Below are positions 1 through 8,925 of a DNA stretch of 33,882 nt, in pieces. A model generated the notes under the pieces. The model had not been told where the DNA came from. It saw only the letters and a list, made by a program, of their open reading frames with translations, and made no database searches. The position numbers were made by a program, and so were the translations under genes. The stretch's first letter is position 1; every line of letters starts with the position of its first letter. The stretch lies in the NCBI GenBank assembly GCA_047619685.1, contig JBLHLC010000042.1, positions 1-33,882 on the forward strand, read 5' to 3'. The stretch is from JABDJZ01 sp047619685 (GTDB lineage Bacteria > Bacteroidota > Rhodothermia > Rhodothermales > UBA10348).

Positions 1-1563
1 GTCCGCCCAACCCTCGGCAATCACATGGTTCACGCCCGCCATTACATCCTCAAAGTCCGGCCCGCCCCAATTGGCCCACAACGCGTGCGAGAAGTCCTGG
101 CCGTAACCAGAGGACCCGCGGGGGTTGGTCTGAACCACCAGATACCCCTTGGCGGCAAACAGTTGCGCTTCGAAGCTGAAACTGTGGGCGTATTGCGAAA
201 CGGGTCCCCCGTGGATCCTGAGTAGCGTCGGATATCGTTTGCCCTCCACGAAGTCCGGGGGAAAGGTGACGAAACCTTCAACGGCCGTGCCGTCCGGACT
301 CTCAAATTGAATGTCCTGCACCCGTCCCAGGTTGACGGACTCCAGGAACGACGTGTTGACCTGGGTCACACGCTGAAAAGCACCGCCGGACAGAACATGA
401 ACCTCTCCGGGGCGATCGGTTGTGGAAACCAGTGCCGCGGTCGTCCCGCCCGCCGAGTGCCACCCCGACACGGACATCGGACCCTCCGCAAGCCTGCGGA
501 CGCGGCCCGTCTCTAGATCGGCGCCCGCCAGGTGAAAGTCACCGGAGTCCTCCAGAACGAAGTGGACTTCCTTGCCGTCTGGAGAGAACCGGAGGGCGCG
601 GGCGTTCCGGTCCAACCGGCCCGTGAGCGAACGAGGTTCACCCCCTTCGGAAGAGACCACGGCAATCTCATTGACGTCGTACCAGATGATTTCCGGCTCA
701 AGGTTGCGAACGAAAGCTATGTGTTTGCCGTCGGGGCTCCAGGTGGGAGAGCCGTCGGAGCCCGGGTTTTGTGTGAGTTGGACAGGCTCGGCCTGCGGCG
801 CGTCGTTTCCCGCAGAGGAGCCGGCCGCCACATCCACAACCCAGACGTCCGAGTTGTCGTTGGCGTCCGGGTCTTCGGTCCGGTTGGAGACAAAGGCCAG
901 GCGCGTGCCGTCCGGGCTCCAGGCCGGGGAGGACTCATCCTTGTCGCCGTGCGTGATCTGAGTCATTTCCTTTGATTCCACGTCGAACACATAGATGTGC
1001 GTGTGACGCTCGCCGGTCAGGTATCCCGCGTAGTCCCGTTTGAACTGCAGCCGGTCCACGACATAGGGCTTGGTGGTTTTCCCTCGGGCGCCCGAGAGCG
1101 TGTCAGCCTCTTCGGGATCCTGGATGGTGAGGGCCAGTCGGGAAGCATCGGGACTCCACGCGTACGAGCCGACTCCCTGCTTTACCTCGGTCAGTTGCTG
1201 CGCCTCACCGCCCCGGCGATCCAGGATCCACACCTGGTTCTTGCTCTCGTCTCGAGAAGCTGTGAACGAGACGAAGCGTCCATCCGGACTCCAGGCGGGA
1301 CTGCCCGCCGAGCCACCCTTTGCCGTCAGGGGAAGTGGGTCACCGCCTTGGGCGGACGCCATCCAGAGACGGGTTTCGCTGGACTCTTCCTCCAGACTGG
1401 TCTCGCGCACCGTGTAGGCAATCCATGCCCCGTCCGGACTGACCACGGGACTTCCCACGGACTTGATGGCGAAAAGGTCATCGACCTGAAGTGGTCTGCG
1501 TTCCTGGGACTTGACCGTTGTGGTAAGCGCAAGGAGTACGAAGGCAGTAATGATGGTGCGCAT
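1..1563 (-). CDS. S9 family (prolyl oligopeptidase-type) peptidase, C-terminus cut off by window edge
   Basis: This exported serine peptidase probably cleaves peptides after proline or similar residues in the periplasm. I translated the minus strand from the ATG at 1563 and found one open frame to base 1 (521 residues visible). Residues 1-20 form a signal peptide ending near VKSQ. Residues 25-400 are a TolB/WD40-like propeller with repeated W-S-P-D-G blades. The last ~120 residues enter the alpha/beta-hydrolase domain, with RIHGGPVSQYAHSF (oxyanion-region HGGP) and NPRGSSGYGQDF, both typical of S9 enzymes. The catalytic GxSxGG serine, Asp and His lie beyond the window. The gene diverges from the M20 amidohydrolase across 82 bp, so peptide breakdown is a plausible shared theme. 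The family call is firm; the substrate is unknown. Confidence 0.9.
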   Translation of the reverse strand, partial: MRTIITAFVLLALTTTVKSQERRPLQVDDLFAIKSVGSPVVSPDGAWIAYTVRETSLEEESSETRLWMASAQGGDPLPLTAKGGSAGSPAWSPDGRFVSFTASRDESKNQVWILDRRGGEAQQLTEVKQGVGSYAWSPDASRLALTIQDPEEADTLSGARGKTTKPYVVDRLQFKRDYAGYLTGERHTHIYVFDVESKEMTQITHGDKDESSPAWSPDGTRLAFVSNRTEDPDANDNSDVWVVDVAAGSSAGNDAPQAEPVQLTQNPGSDGSPTWSPDGKHIAFVRNLEPEIIWYDVNEIAVVSSEGGEPRSLTGRLDRNARALRFSPDGKEVHFVLEDSGDFHLAGADLETGRVRRLAEGPMSVSGWHSAGGTTAALVSTTDRPGEVHVLSGGAFQRVTQVNTSFLESVNLGRVQDIQFESPDGTAVEGFVTFPPDFVEGKRYPTLLRIHGGPVSQYAHSFSFEAQLFAAKGYLVVQTNPRGSSGYGQDFSHALWANWGGPDFEDVMAGVNHVIAEGWAD

Positions 1564-1645
1564 GGAGATTTTGGCTTGCTTGCGCTGCAATCTAGCGGTA
1601 TTAACTGGAATCCGCCGGTCTGATTGTCCTCCCAACACGCTGATT
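1564..1645. promoter_or_regulatory. Divergent intergenic region between S9 peptidase and M20 amidohydrolase
   Basis: This 82-bp gap separates two divergent start codons (ATG at 1563 on minus, ATG at 1646 on plus), so both promoters are expected here or in the neighbouring coding ends. I see a TATTAA stretch near 1601 but no convincing paired -35/-10 boxes and no Shine-Dalgarno sequence before either ATG, which is common in Bacteroidota. The regulatory role is inferred from the layout. Confidence 0.35.
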
Positions 1646-3100
1646 ATGCCTTCCAACTTCAGGTTATTCGTGGCACTGGCCCTGGTGTCAGTCCTTTCAC
1701 ACCAGACGGCCCACGCGCAGCAGGGCAAGGCCTTTGTGTCTGAGTACCTGGATCAGCGGGCGGATTCGTTCGCGGAAACGGCGCAGGCTATCTGGGATCT
1801 TGCCGAAGTCGGCTATCAGGAAACCGAGAGTGCCCGGCTTCTGGCCGCCCATCTGGTGGATGCGGGCTTCGAACTCACCATGGGCGTGGCGGGCATGCCC
1901 ACGGCGTTCGTCGCGGAGTGGGGAAGTGGCTCGCCGGTGATCGGCATCATGGGCGAATACGATGCGCTGCCCGGCATACTTCAGGACCGATCTCCCGAGC
2001 GTTCCATTCTCGAAGGCACCACGGCGGGACATGCCTGCGGGCATCACCTGTTTGGCGCCGGGTCCGTGGCCGCGGCTATTGCCGTCAAGGCTTGGCTGGA
2101 GACGAGCGGAACGCCGGGGACGATTCGGTTCTACGGCACGCCGGCCGAGGAAGGGGGTGCCGGTAAGGTCTATATGGTGCGAGCCGGCCTGATGGACGAC
2201 GCGGATGTCATGCTACACTGGCATCCCGGCTCTGAAAACTCGGCCGGTGCCGAGAGTACGCTTTCCAACAAGTCGGCCAAGTTTCGCTTCTACGGAGTGT
2301 CGGCCCACGCAGCTGCCGCTCCCGAACGAGCGCGTTCCGCTCTGGATGGCGTGGAGGCCATGAACAACATGGTGAACATGATGCGGGAGCACGTGCCCCA
2401 GGAGACCCGCATTCACTATGTGATCACGGCGGGCGGTCACGCCCCGAACGTCACACCGGATTTTGCAGAGGTGTTTTATTACGTCCGAAATCCGGAGCCC
2501 GTGCTGGTGCGTTCCATATTTGAGCGTGTCGCGGCAGCTGCTGAGGGCGCTGCCATGGGCACCGGCACCCGCGTGGAGTACGAGGTCATCCACGGGCTGT
2601 ACAACATGCTCCCCAATGAGGCCCTGCAGGCAGCGATGCATGCCAATCTTGAGGCCGTAGGCGGGGTGTCGTACACCCAAGAGGAGGCCGCCTATGCCGC
2701 GACCCTTCAGACTTCTTTCGACAACCCTCCGCCCATCGCATCCGCAGCGGAGATTCAACCGTTTTTTGTGACCGACAAGGCGTCGCCCGGATCGACGGAT
2801 GTGGCCGATGTGTCGTGGATGGTGCCGACGGCAGGCATGAGCGCCGCTACGTGGGTGCCCGGCACGTCAGCCCATTCGTGGCAGGCCGTGGCGTCCGGCG
2901 GTACCTCCATCGGTAACAAGGGTATGATGGTGGCCGCCAAGACCCTGGCCACGTCTGCCCTGGACCTCTTCCTTGACCCAGACCTGCGCGCCGCCGCCAG
3001 GGCCGAATTCCTCATGCGCAGAGGGAGCGACTTTCACTACGAAGCGCTGCTTGGAGACAGGGATCCGCCGCTGGATTATCGGAAGCCTGCCGGGCAGTAG
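1646..3100 (+). CDS. Exported M20 family amidohydrolase (AbgB-like)
   Basis: This metal-dependent amidohydrolase probably removes an acyl or aminobenzoyl group from an amino acid or small peptide. It is 484 residues from the ATG at 1646, chosen because it begins an N-terminal signal peptide (MPSNFRLFVALALV, cleavage near AHAQ). The frame stays open upstream to 1511, but those residues overlap the divergent peptidase gene and look non-coding. Metal-binding motifs of M20D enzymes are visible: HACGHH at residues 129-134, GTPAEEGG, MLHWHPG and a C-terminal GTSAHSW histidine. GSTDVADVSW is the signature seen in AbgB-type proteins. Most AbgB relatives are cytoplasmic, so the signal peptide makes this an exported variant, as in other Bacteroidota. 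It is monocistronic, with a hairpin about 90 bp downstream. Confidence 0.88.
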   Translation: MPSNFRLFVALALVSVLSHQTAHAQQGKAFVSEYLDQRADSFAETAQAIWDLAEVGYQETESARLLAAHLVDAGFELTMGVAGMPTAFVAEWGSGSPVIGIMGEYDALPGILQDRSPERSILEGTTAGHACGHHLFGAGSVAAAIAVKAWLETSGTPGTIRFYGTPAEEGGAGKVYMVRAGLMDDADVMLHWHPGSENSAGAESTLSNKSAKFRFYGVSAHAAAAPERARSALDGVEAMNNMVNMMREHVPQETRIHYVITAGGHAPNVTPDFAEVFYYVRNPEPVLVRSIFERVAAAAEGAAMGTGTRVEYEVIHGLYNMLPNEALQAAMHANLEAVGGVSYTQEEAAYAATLQTSFDNPPPIASAAEIQPFFVTDKASPGSTDVADVSWMVPTAGMSAATWVPGTSAHSWQAVASGGTSIGNKGMMVAAKTLATSALDLFLDPDLRAAARAEFLMRRGSDFHYEALLGDRDPPLDYRKPAGQ

Positions 3101-3189
3101 GGGCTACGGGGTCGTCGCAAGTCGGGAGTCATACGGACGATGAGCCAATGGGCGGTCTGAGAGGGCTCTATCCCAGGCTTCAAACTTCA

Positions 3190-3221
3190 GCGGGCCCGAC
3201 TCCTTGAGGAGCCGGACCCGC
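3190..3221. terminator. Strong hairpin between convergent genes (probable bidirectional terminator)
   Basis: A 14-bp stem (3190-3203 pairing with 3208-3221) has a 4-base loop. Read on the minus-strand RNA it pairs fully with two G-U pairs. It lies between the convergent ends of the M20 amidohydrolase (3100) and the large minus-strand secreted protein (3245). Neither side has a clean U-tract, so it may stall polymerase or block exonucleases rather than act as a classical intrinsic terminator. Confidence 0.6.
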
Positions 3222-3244
3222 CACACACGATTATAGGAAGTGAA

Positions 3245-6200
3245 CTACTTCAACAACACGAACGTGCCACTTTGTACGCCTCGGGACTGCGAGGACCGCG
3301 AGTTCCGGAGGAGCACCGTGTAGACGTAGGATCCCGACGGCAAACCAGACCCGTCCACCTGAATGGTCCTCCCCGAGCCTGCTGAAATAGACTGCGCAGG
3401 GATGGTCAGAACCACCCTGCCGAGGATGTCCGATACGACCACGCTCACCAGTGCGGTTTCCGGCAGGTCGAAGGTTATAGACGTCGATGGGTTGAAAGGA
3501 TTCGGGTAGCTGCCCGTGAGTGCAAAATCCGTGGGCATCACGCCGTCAGCTTCGCTGGCAGTACCGAAAGCCGCCTCGTAAACGGCAGTGCCAAGGTCGG
3601 CCGCACCGTCGAATGTGAACACGCGGGCGCCGTCGGTCCCCGCGCCAACCGTGGTCTCGATCCAACTGTCACCGGTACTGGGGTCGCGGTAGCCGAATTT
3701 GTACTCAACGACAGACTGGGGATTAAGGGTGAAGGTAACAGGTCCCTCGTAGACGCCGTCGCCGTTAGTGTCGTTAAGCACGAATAGATCGGTCCAGGAA
3801 AGCGGGGCCACAGAGCCAAAGACTCCGACCTGATCGGTCGAGAGCGCATTACCGGAGTTCAGCTCCGCGGTCATGTCCACAGCAAAGCGGACCGCGGCCG
3901 TGATTGCCGAGCTGGTCTCATTAATCTGGATCGCAAACGTAGCGCCAGCGCTCATATCAAAGCCACCATTTGCCGTTCCGCCGTCATCTTGCAGCGCGAC
4001 CGTCACATTTGCAACTCCGCTCCCATCAGTTACGGCTGTGTAGGCCAACGTACCGTCCGCGGAGACTGTCGGTGCACTCGCGAAAAGGCCATCGTTGTCC
4101 GTCGTGACCGAGAATGTCAGCGTCTGTCCCGACTCATTTGCCGGGCCAGCCGAGACGTCCGATGCCCAAGCAGCCACGGACTGAGGGCCGGAGTTTCTAT
4201 CCACGGACTGGTTGGCGCCAGCTGTGAAAGAAGGAGCATCGTTTACAGCGCCGACCGCAACGGCTACCGCGGCCGCCGCCGAAGTTGAGGAACCGTCGCT
4301 CACTGTGAATGTGAAGGAATCTGCGCCGAAGTAGTCAGCCGACGGAGTATAGGTTGCCGCAGCGCCGTCGAGCGTTGCGGTACCATTGGCTGGCTGGCTG
4401 GCGAGCGCAAACACCAGCGTCCCCCCAGCAGATGAAGTGCCAGTCAGCGTTACCGTCGACGGCGTATCCTCGCTGGTGTCCAACGATGCTTGCGCGGCCA
4501 CTGCACTGCCCGCGGCTGCAACCGTGATCGTGAACGTGACGCTGCCTGCTCGGTCCACTCCGCCGTTGGCAGTTCCCCCGTTGTCGACGAGAACAGCAGT
4601 TACCGTTGCGGTACCGGATGCATTCGCGGCCGACTCGAAAGTCAGCGTTCCGTCACCGGATATCGCCGGTACGGTAGCAAACAGGGCAGAATTGTCCGAA
4701 GACACCTCGAACGACAGCGTTTGCGCCGATTCATTCGCCGGGCCCGAGGAGATCGCGGTTGCCCAGGCATTCAGGGTCTGCGCACCCGCGTTGTGACCCA
4801 CCGACTGGTTGGCGCCTGCAGTAAACGAGGGGGCATCGTTGACGGAGGCGACCGTAACGGTCACCGTTGCCGTGTTCGAACTCAGCGATCCGTCGGACGC
4901 GGTAAACGTAAACGTATCCGCGCCGTTGTAGTCGGCGCTCGGCGTATAGGTCACCTGGGTACCGGCCAGAACGGCTGATCCGTTAGACGGCTGACCAGTC
5001 AGACTGTAGGTCAACGTTCCATTCTCGGGATCCGTAGCGGAAAGCGTAATTGTTGCTGTCGCGTCCTCATTGGCGCTGCCGGTTCCGTCCTGGGCTACGG
5101 GCGCGGCGTTCGCTACCCCGCTAGACGCGTAGCCCATGAATACGCCGCGGCCATGTGTCGCGATCGCGACTCGACCATCGGAGATTCTGGAGTCGATCCA
5201 GGCAACAGGAGCCTGGCCCATGACGCCCGAGGCCATTTGTGCCCAAACGGTCTGGTCGCCCGCAAGCGTCGTGGTGGCGTAGAGTCCCGTGCTCGTACCG
5301 GCGAAATAGGTCTTCTCACCGTTGAGGAGTGCAATGGCGCCGGCTCGAACGGAAGGCCCATCCTCGATGCCCGAAAGGTTGCCCTCAGCGGCGGTATAGG
5401 TCTGCCCCCCATCGCTGGAGTGATAGAGGCTCACAATCCCGTAGTTGGAGAGGGAAACGAGAATCTCGTCGCCGTCGGCTGGATTGACCGCGATGTGCAT
5501 GACGTAGGTGCCCGCCAAGAGACCAGGAATGGAGCGATCCTCAGGTGCCGCGGTTGAGGTCTCCGCGCCCGAGAGCCGAAGGATCTTCGGGGCATCAGAC
5601 TCCGAGTAGGCGCTCACATAGAGGATTCCACGTGGCGCCGTTGACATGGACAAAGCGCTGTAGCCGAAGCCGGTGGGCAACGTCATCGCGTTCAGTTGCG
5701 TCCAGCTATTTCCAACGGTGCCGTTGGACCTATAGAGATCAGCGCCTGCAGGATAGAAAAACGTGCTCTCGTCATTTGGCTCGAACGTAGCGGGATTGAC
5801 GAACAACGCCCCGCAGTTAGAGCAAGGCTGGAATGCCACGCTGGTTTGAAAATCCGGCGTGCCGGCGGCCGAAACCGGCTCGATCCACATGGAGCCGTTC
5901 TGCGCGGATGAGACCACCCCGTTTGCGAGCAGCGCCGCATATCCACCATCTCCGGTTGAGACGTCATTGGAGGCAGTCGTGGTTGTCCCATCGAAGCGGA
6001 AGAACGGACTTCCGTTGTCCTGGGTGCCGCCAAGGACCCGGTCATCGTTCGCGGCTCGTGCAATTGATAGCGTGAAGAACTGGGTCACGTTGAACCCGTT
6101 GTTCAGCTTCGACCACACGATCTGACCGTTGGGGCTCACATCCTGGGAGACACTCAGACCACCGTCGTGCCCGTTGTATAGCCGATTCGGATTGTGAGGA

Positions 6201-7591
6201 TCGAAAAAGAGGGTGTGATGGTCGGGATGACTGCCCGCATACTGGCTGTTATTGTCATCAATCGAATAACCGCCAATCCAGGCGTCGTTGCGATCGGCCG
6301 CAGCCGTCGCAAAGCCGTCCCTGCTCCGGTACAGGACCGTGCCGCCAATGAATACATGGTTTTCATCCAGGGGATGAACAGCCATCACCTGATTGTAATT
6401 CTGCTGCGTGTCAAGCTGGCCGTTGTTGAGCACGCCGGCACCGTCCGTAAAGAGGGGCAGGTTGGCAGAACGGTCTTCGTAGGTACCAGTCGACAGCCTC
6501 ACCTTGTGGAACCTGATATCGTCAATTTGTCCGGCAGGGACCGCCTTCTTCTCGCCCATGTACGTGTAGAGATAGGCGACATCAGGGTTTGAGGGCGCGA
6601 GCGCAATCACGACGCGCTCGAAGTACAGATCAAACGGAGCAGGAGCGGTCCCGACAGCTGTCCAGTTCAAGCCGTCGTCTGTGGATCGGAAAATACCCGT
6701 TGTGGCGGTTGCGGCAGACCCCGAGTGTACTGCAAGGAGGTTACCTGCCGCGTCTACGGCGATGTCGTTCCACGGGTGGGCCTGGGACGTGCCGTGCGCG
6801 AGACTGAAGCTCTGTCCTCCGTCCGCCGATCTCCAAATGCCGGCGGAGTGATCCGCCAGGAAGATGGAGCCGGTGGCAGGGCTGACCACAACGCGAGCAA
6901 CAAGGTCGTAAACCGTGTCCCAGGCAGCGCGGTTGCCGGCGGACTGAACCAACGTCCACGAGCTGCCACCGTCAGTAGACTTGTAGAGGCCCGTGCCAAA
7001 AAGGCTGACCTGGCCCGAGGCGTTGTCGTTGAAGGAACCCCGCCTTTCGCCCGTAGATGCATACCACGTGGCCGTTTGTCCAGGCCTGGTATCCTGCGCT
7101 ATTGAGGTCACCGTCAGATGGTTCTCGCTCACGAGCGTCCAGGACGCTCCGCGATTGACAGACTTCCATATGCCACCGGAGACACCCGCCGTAATCAGGG
7201 CGTCTGCGTTTCCGACGTCCACCAGGATGGTGCGTGAGCGGCCTCCCACGTCGGTGGGTCCAGCCTCCTTCCACTCATAGTTGACGGTGGCTGTTTTGCC
7301 GACGATGGACTCAAACGTAGGGCGTTTCCTGGCAGCCTCCATTTCACGGCCCGCAATTCCGGCCGGAATCCTTCCGAGTCGCGGATCGCGAAGAACCATG
7401 TCGAAATAGTCGTCCCGCAGTTTCTTGCGCTCCACGGCGGTCTTGTGCCCGGACTCACGGGAGCGGGAGTTCTTAACAGATGGGGTGTCCCCAGCCCCGG
7501 AATTCTGAGACAGGAAGCCCGGGGAGAGCGCGACTCCGATTGCCAGAGCTACTGAGACCAGTAGGGCAGAGCGACGATTGATAGCCTTCAT
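3245..7591 (-). CDS. Large secreted propeller / cadherin-like / CBM20-like protein with Type IX-type C-terminal sorting domain
   Basis: This 1448-residue cell-surface or secreted protein has a signal peptide (residues 1-~33, starting MKAINRRSALLVSVALAIG). Residues ~50-825 form a sortilin/BNR-like beta-propeller with many S-x-D-x-G-x-x-W blades, such as SVNRGASWTL and STDGGSSWTL. Residues 828-1222 hold two copies of a ~195-residue cadherin/tandem-95-like unit. Residues ~1233-1347 resemble a starch-binding (CBM20-like) fold. The last ~90 residues (FALTGSYPNPFNPSTSITF onward) match the C-terminal sorting domain of Type IX substrates in Rhodothermota and Ignavibacteria. No catalytic residues can be assigned, so a binding or matrix role is as likely as an enzymatic one. 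It follows the small lipoprotein by 24 bp, probably as one transcript. Confidence 0.85.
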   Translation of the reverse strand: MKAINRRSALLVSVALAIGVALSPGFLSQNSGAGDTPSVKNSRSRESGHKTAVERKKLRDDYFDMVLRDPRLGRIPAGIAGREMEAARKRPTFESIVGKTATVNYEWKEAGPTDVGGRSRTILVDVGNADALITAGVSGGIWKSVNRGASWTLVSENHLTVTSIAQDTRPGQTATWYASTGERRGSFNDNASGQVSLFGTGLYKSTDGGSSWTLVQSAGNRAAWDTVYDLVARVVVSPATGSIFLADHSAGIWRSADGGQSFSLAHGTSQAHPWNDIAVDAAGNLLAVHSGSAATATTGIFRSTDDGLNWTAVGTAPAPFDLYFERVVIALAPSNPDVAYLYTYMGEKKAVPAGQIDDIRFHKVRLSTGTYEDRSANLPLFTDGAGVLNNGQLDTQQNYNQVMAVHPLDENHVFIGGTVLYRSRDGFATAAADRNDAWIGGYSIDDNNSQYAGSHPDHHTLFFDPHNPNRLYNGHDGGLSVSQDVSPNGQIVWSKLNNGFNVTQFFTLSIARAANDDRVLGGTQDNGSPFFRFDGTTTTASNDVSTGDGGYAALLANGVVSSAQNGSMWIEPVSAAGTPDFQTSVAFQPCSNCGALFVNPATFEPNDESTFFYPAGADLYRSNGTVGNSWTQLNAMTLPTGFGYSALSMSTAPRGILYVSAYSESDAPKILRLSGAETSTAAPEDRSIPGLLAGTYVMHIAVNPADGDEILVSLSNYGIVSLYHSSDGGQTYTAAEGNLSGIEDGPSVRAGAIALLNGEKTYFAGTSTGLYATTTLAGDQTVWAQMASGVMGQAPVAWIDSRISDGRVAIATHGRGVFMGYASSGVANAAPVAQDGTGSANEDATATITLSATDPENGTLTYSLTGQPSNGSAVLAGTQVTYTPSADYNGADTFTFTASDGSLSSNTATVTVTVASVNDAPSFTAGANQSVGHNAGAQTLNAWATAISSGPANESAQTLSFEVSSDNSALFATVPAISGDGTLTFESAANASGTATVTAVLVDNGGTANGGVDRAGSVTFTITVAAAGSAVAAQASLDTSEDTPSTVTLTGTSSAGGTLVFALASQPANGTATLDGAAATYTPSADYFGADSFTFTVSDGSSTSAAAAVAVAVGAVNDAPSFTAGANQSVDRNSGPQSVAAWASDVSAGPANESGQTLTFSVTTDNDGLFASAPTVSADGTLAYTAVTDGSGVANVTVALQDDGGTANGGFDMSAGATFAIQINETSSAITAAVRFAVDMTAELNSGNALSTDQVGVFGSVAPLSWTDLFVLNDTNGDGVYEGPVTFTLNPQSVVEYKFGYRDPSTGDSWIETTVGAGTDGARVFTFDGAADLGTAVYEAAFGTASEADGVMPTDFALTGSYPNPFNPSTSITFDLPETALVSVVVSDILGRVVLTIPAQSISAGSGRTIQVDGSGLPSGSYVYTVLLRNSRSSQSRGVQSGTFVLLK
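3926..5110 (-). repeat. Two-copy internal protein repeat (~195 residues each) within the large secreted protein
   Basis: The protein-level units span about residues 828-1029 and 1031-1222. Each starts with a tandem-95/cadherin-like segment carrying YTPSADY-GAD-FTFT-SDGS. Each continues with NDAPSFTAGANQSV and a GPANES-QTL block. The copies are clearly homologous but diverged in sequence, so this is an old duplication. Such units are usual stalk modules in secreted proteins. Confidence 0.65.
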
Positions 7592-7615
7592 GAATGGTCG
7601 GACTTGATTGGTTGG

Positions 7616-8095
7616 TTAGTTGGTTGTGGGGAAGCGACTGATACTGACAATTTTCCAGCTGACTTTGGCGCCATCGGGGCCTTGGACTGTTGAAACCTGG
7701 GCGAAATACTCGAGGGGACTGGAGGGAAGGATTCCACTTTCTGTCGAAAGCTCTTTCAGCCCAGGTGTGTTGTTTCCGACCGTTGCGGTGACTCGCGTGC
7801 CGGGAGGCAGCGAAGGAGCACCGGATCCATATTCCAGTACATTCGTGACTTCAATGGTGCAGTTCAACGGCCCTGGATCAAGGGAGCAGTTGAGGGCGGT
7901 CCCCAGGAATCGGACCGACCCTGGGGGGGGAGCGGCTGCGACGGGAAGCCGGACTGCCGACTGCTGTTTAGGTGGCGTGTTGCACCCGGCTGGAAGGAGT
8001 GCACACAGGAGGAAAATGCCGAAGAACGGAGTCGAAGTCCGGACAACGGACTGTCTCCTTGGACATAGTGAACCCCAGATCCAGAGATGGCTCAT
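7616..8095 (-). CDS. Hypothetical lipoprotein
   Basis: I do not recognise this 159-residue protein. It starts at the only ATG available (8095). A basic N-region (PRRQSVVR) is followed by the hydrophobic stretch FFGIFLLCALLPAGC, which ends in a lipobox with Cys38, so it is probably a lipoprotein. The mature part opens with a proline/alanine-rich linker (NTPPKQQ to AAAPPPGS) and continues as a ~100-residue beta-rich domain holding two cysteines (NCSLDPGPLNC) that could form a disulfide. It sits 24 bp upstream of the large Type IX-sorted protein, so the two are probably co-transcribed and may share a surface role. The gene-like character is supported by the lipobox, the spacing and a clean frame; function is unknown. 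Confidence 0.65.
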   Translation of the reverse strand: MSHLWIWGSLCPRRQSVVRTSTPFFGIFLLCALLPAGCNTPPKQQSAVRLPVAAAPPPGSVRFLGTALNCSLDPGPLNCTIEVTNVLEYGSGAPSLPPGTRVTATVGNNTPGLKELSTESGILPSSPLEYFAQVSTVQGPDGAKVSWKIVSISRFPTTN

Positions 8096-8154
8096 GAGCG
8101 AGATGCGGATAATGTTGGGAGGTGACTGTGCGTGCTTGCCGCGGGTCGCGCGTC

Positions 8155-8193
8155 TGGGGAGGGCTCCTGGGGAGGGCTCCTGGGGAGGGCTCC
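8155..8193. repeat. Three exact tandem copies of a 13-bp unit upstream of the lipoprotein gene
   Basis: TGGGGAGGGCTCC occurs three times head-to-tail at 8155-8167, 8168-8180 and 8181-8193. The array lies 60-100 bp upstream of the lipoprotein start (8095, minus strand), in the gap that must hold that operon's promoter. It could be a slippage-prone spacer or a protein-binding array. No function can be read from sequence. Confidence 0.9.
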
Positions 8194-8246
8194 AGATAGG
8201 TATTCTTCACCCAAGCTGAAAGGTACCAATCAAAGCTGACATAAAG

Positions 8247-8281
8247 TCAAAACACGCCGCCGTGATTATGCCTCGTGGCGT
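8247..8281 (-). terminator. Intrinsic terminator-like hairpin after the DUF1080 lipoprotein gene
   Basis: Read on the minus strand, a 7-bp stem (8275-8281 with 8254-8260, including one G-U pair) has a 14-base loop and is followed by a T-rich tail (GTTTTGAC). It begins at the base after the stop codon of the DUF1080 gene and would end the five-gene operon that starts at 15973. Confidence 0.5.
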
Positions 8282-8905
8282 CTACAAATCCTTGAGCCTG
8301 ATGCGCCGGTAGGCCACCTCATCTCCGTGGCCCAGAAATCCCACATATCCGGACTCGTTAAACAGCCCGGGATGCTCGCGGCCGGACAAACTGCCGCCCG
8401 CAGACGCCTCGCGAATGTTGGCGTCAACAATCACATGACCGTTCAGCGTCACCGTTATCTGGTCCCCCTCGGCACGAATGACTTCCCGATTCCAGCTCCC
8501 GTTGGGAAGAAGATGACCGCGTTCTGCGGCCACAATGCCGTAGATCGAACCGTGGGCCTGCCAGTCCTTGATGTCGGCGAATTTCGGATCATCGTGGTCA
8601 AGGACCTGGATCTCCATTCCGAAGTAGGCCGCATCTTTTCCCTGCTCGGCACGGATCCCGATGCCGTTGTTCGCCCCCGGCGTCAGCCGGAATTCAAGCG
8701 ACAGCTCGAAGTCGGAGAGTTCGCGGTCGAAGTAGAGGTTACTGCCTTGGCCCGGGAGGCAAACAATGGCTGAATCCTGGACGGCGTACCCCACCGTGTC
8801 GCCCGTCCAACCGGCAAGGTCCACGCCGTTAAAGATGGACTCGGAGGGGTCTGGCTGGGCCTGAGTGCAGGCGCAGAGGCACAGGATGGGCAGGAAGCGC
8901 TTCAT
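8282..8905 (-). CDS. DUF1080 (3-keto-disaccharide hydrolase-type) lipoprotein
   Basis: This 207-residue lipoprotein (lipobox around Cys13 in LCLCAC) carries a single DUF1080/PF06439 beta-sandwich. Diagnostic segments are FNGVDLAGWTG near the N-terminus, LEFRLTPGANNGIGIRAE in the middle, EIQVLDHDDP, and YVGFLGHGDEVAYRRIRLKDL at the end. Members of this family have been linked to hydrolysis or elimination of 3-keto-glycosides; related domains are also called GH16-like. The length suits a single-domain member. The start at 8905 is 20 bp after the M19 dipeptidase stop, and the gene is last in the operon. Its substrate would be a glycoside already oxidised at C3, which fits the oxidoreductase-like neighbours. 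The family is certain; the reaction is inferred. Confidence 0.85.
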   Translation of the reverse strand: MKRFLPILCLCACTQAQPDPSESIFNGVDLAGWTGDTVGYAVQDSAIVCLPGQGSNLYFDRELSDFELSLEFRLTPGANNGIGIRAEQGKDAAYFGMEIQVLDHDDPKFADIKDWQAHGSIYGIVAAERGHLLPNGSWNREVIRAEGDQITVTLNGHVIVDANIREASAGGSLSGREHPGLFNESGYVGFLGHGDEVAYRRIRLKDL

Positions 8906-8925
8906 GATGACGGGCTTAACGGTTC

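Noticed and set aside
1511..1645. Upstream extension of the M20 amidohydrolase frame
   Set aside because: It overlaps the start of the divergent S9 peptidase, and the ATG at 1646 begins a clean signal peptide.
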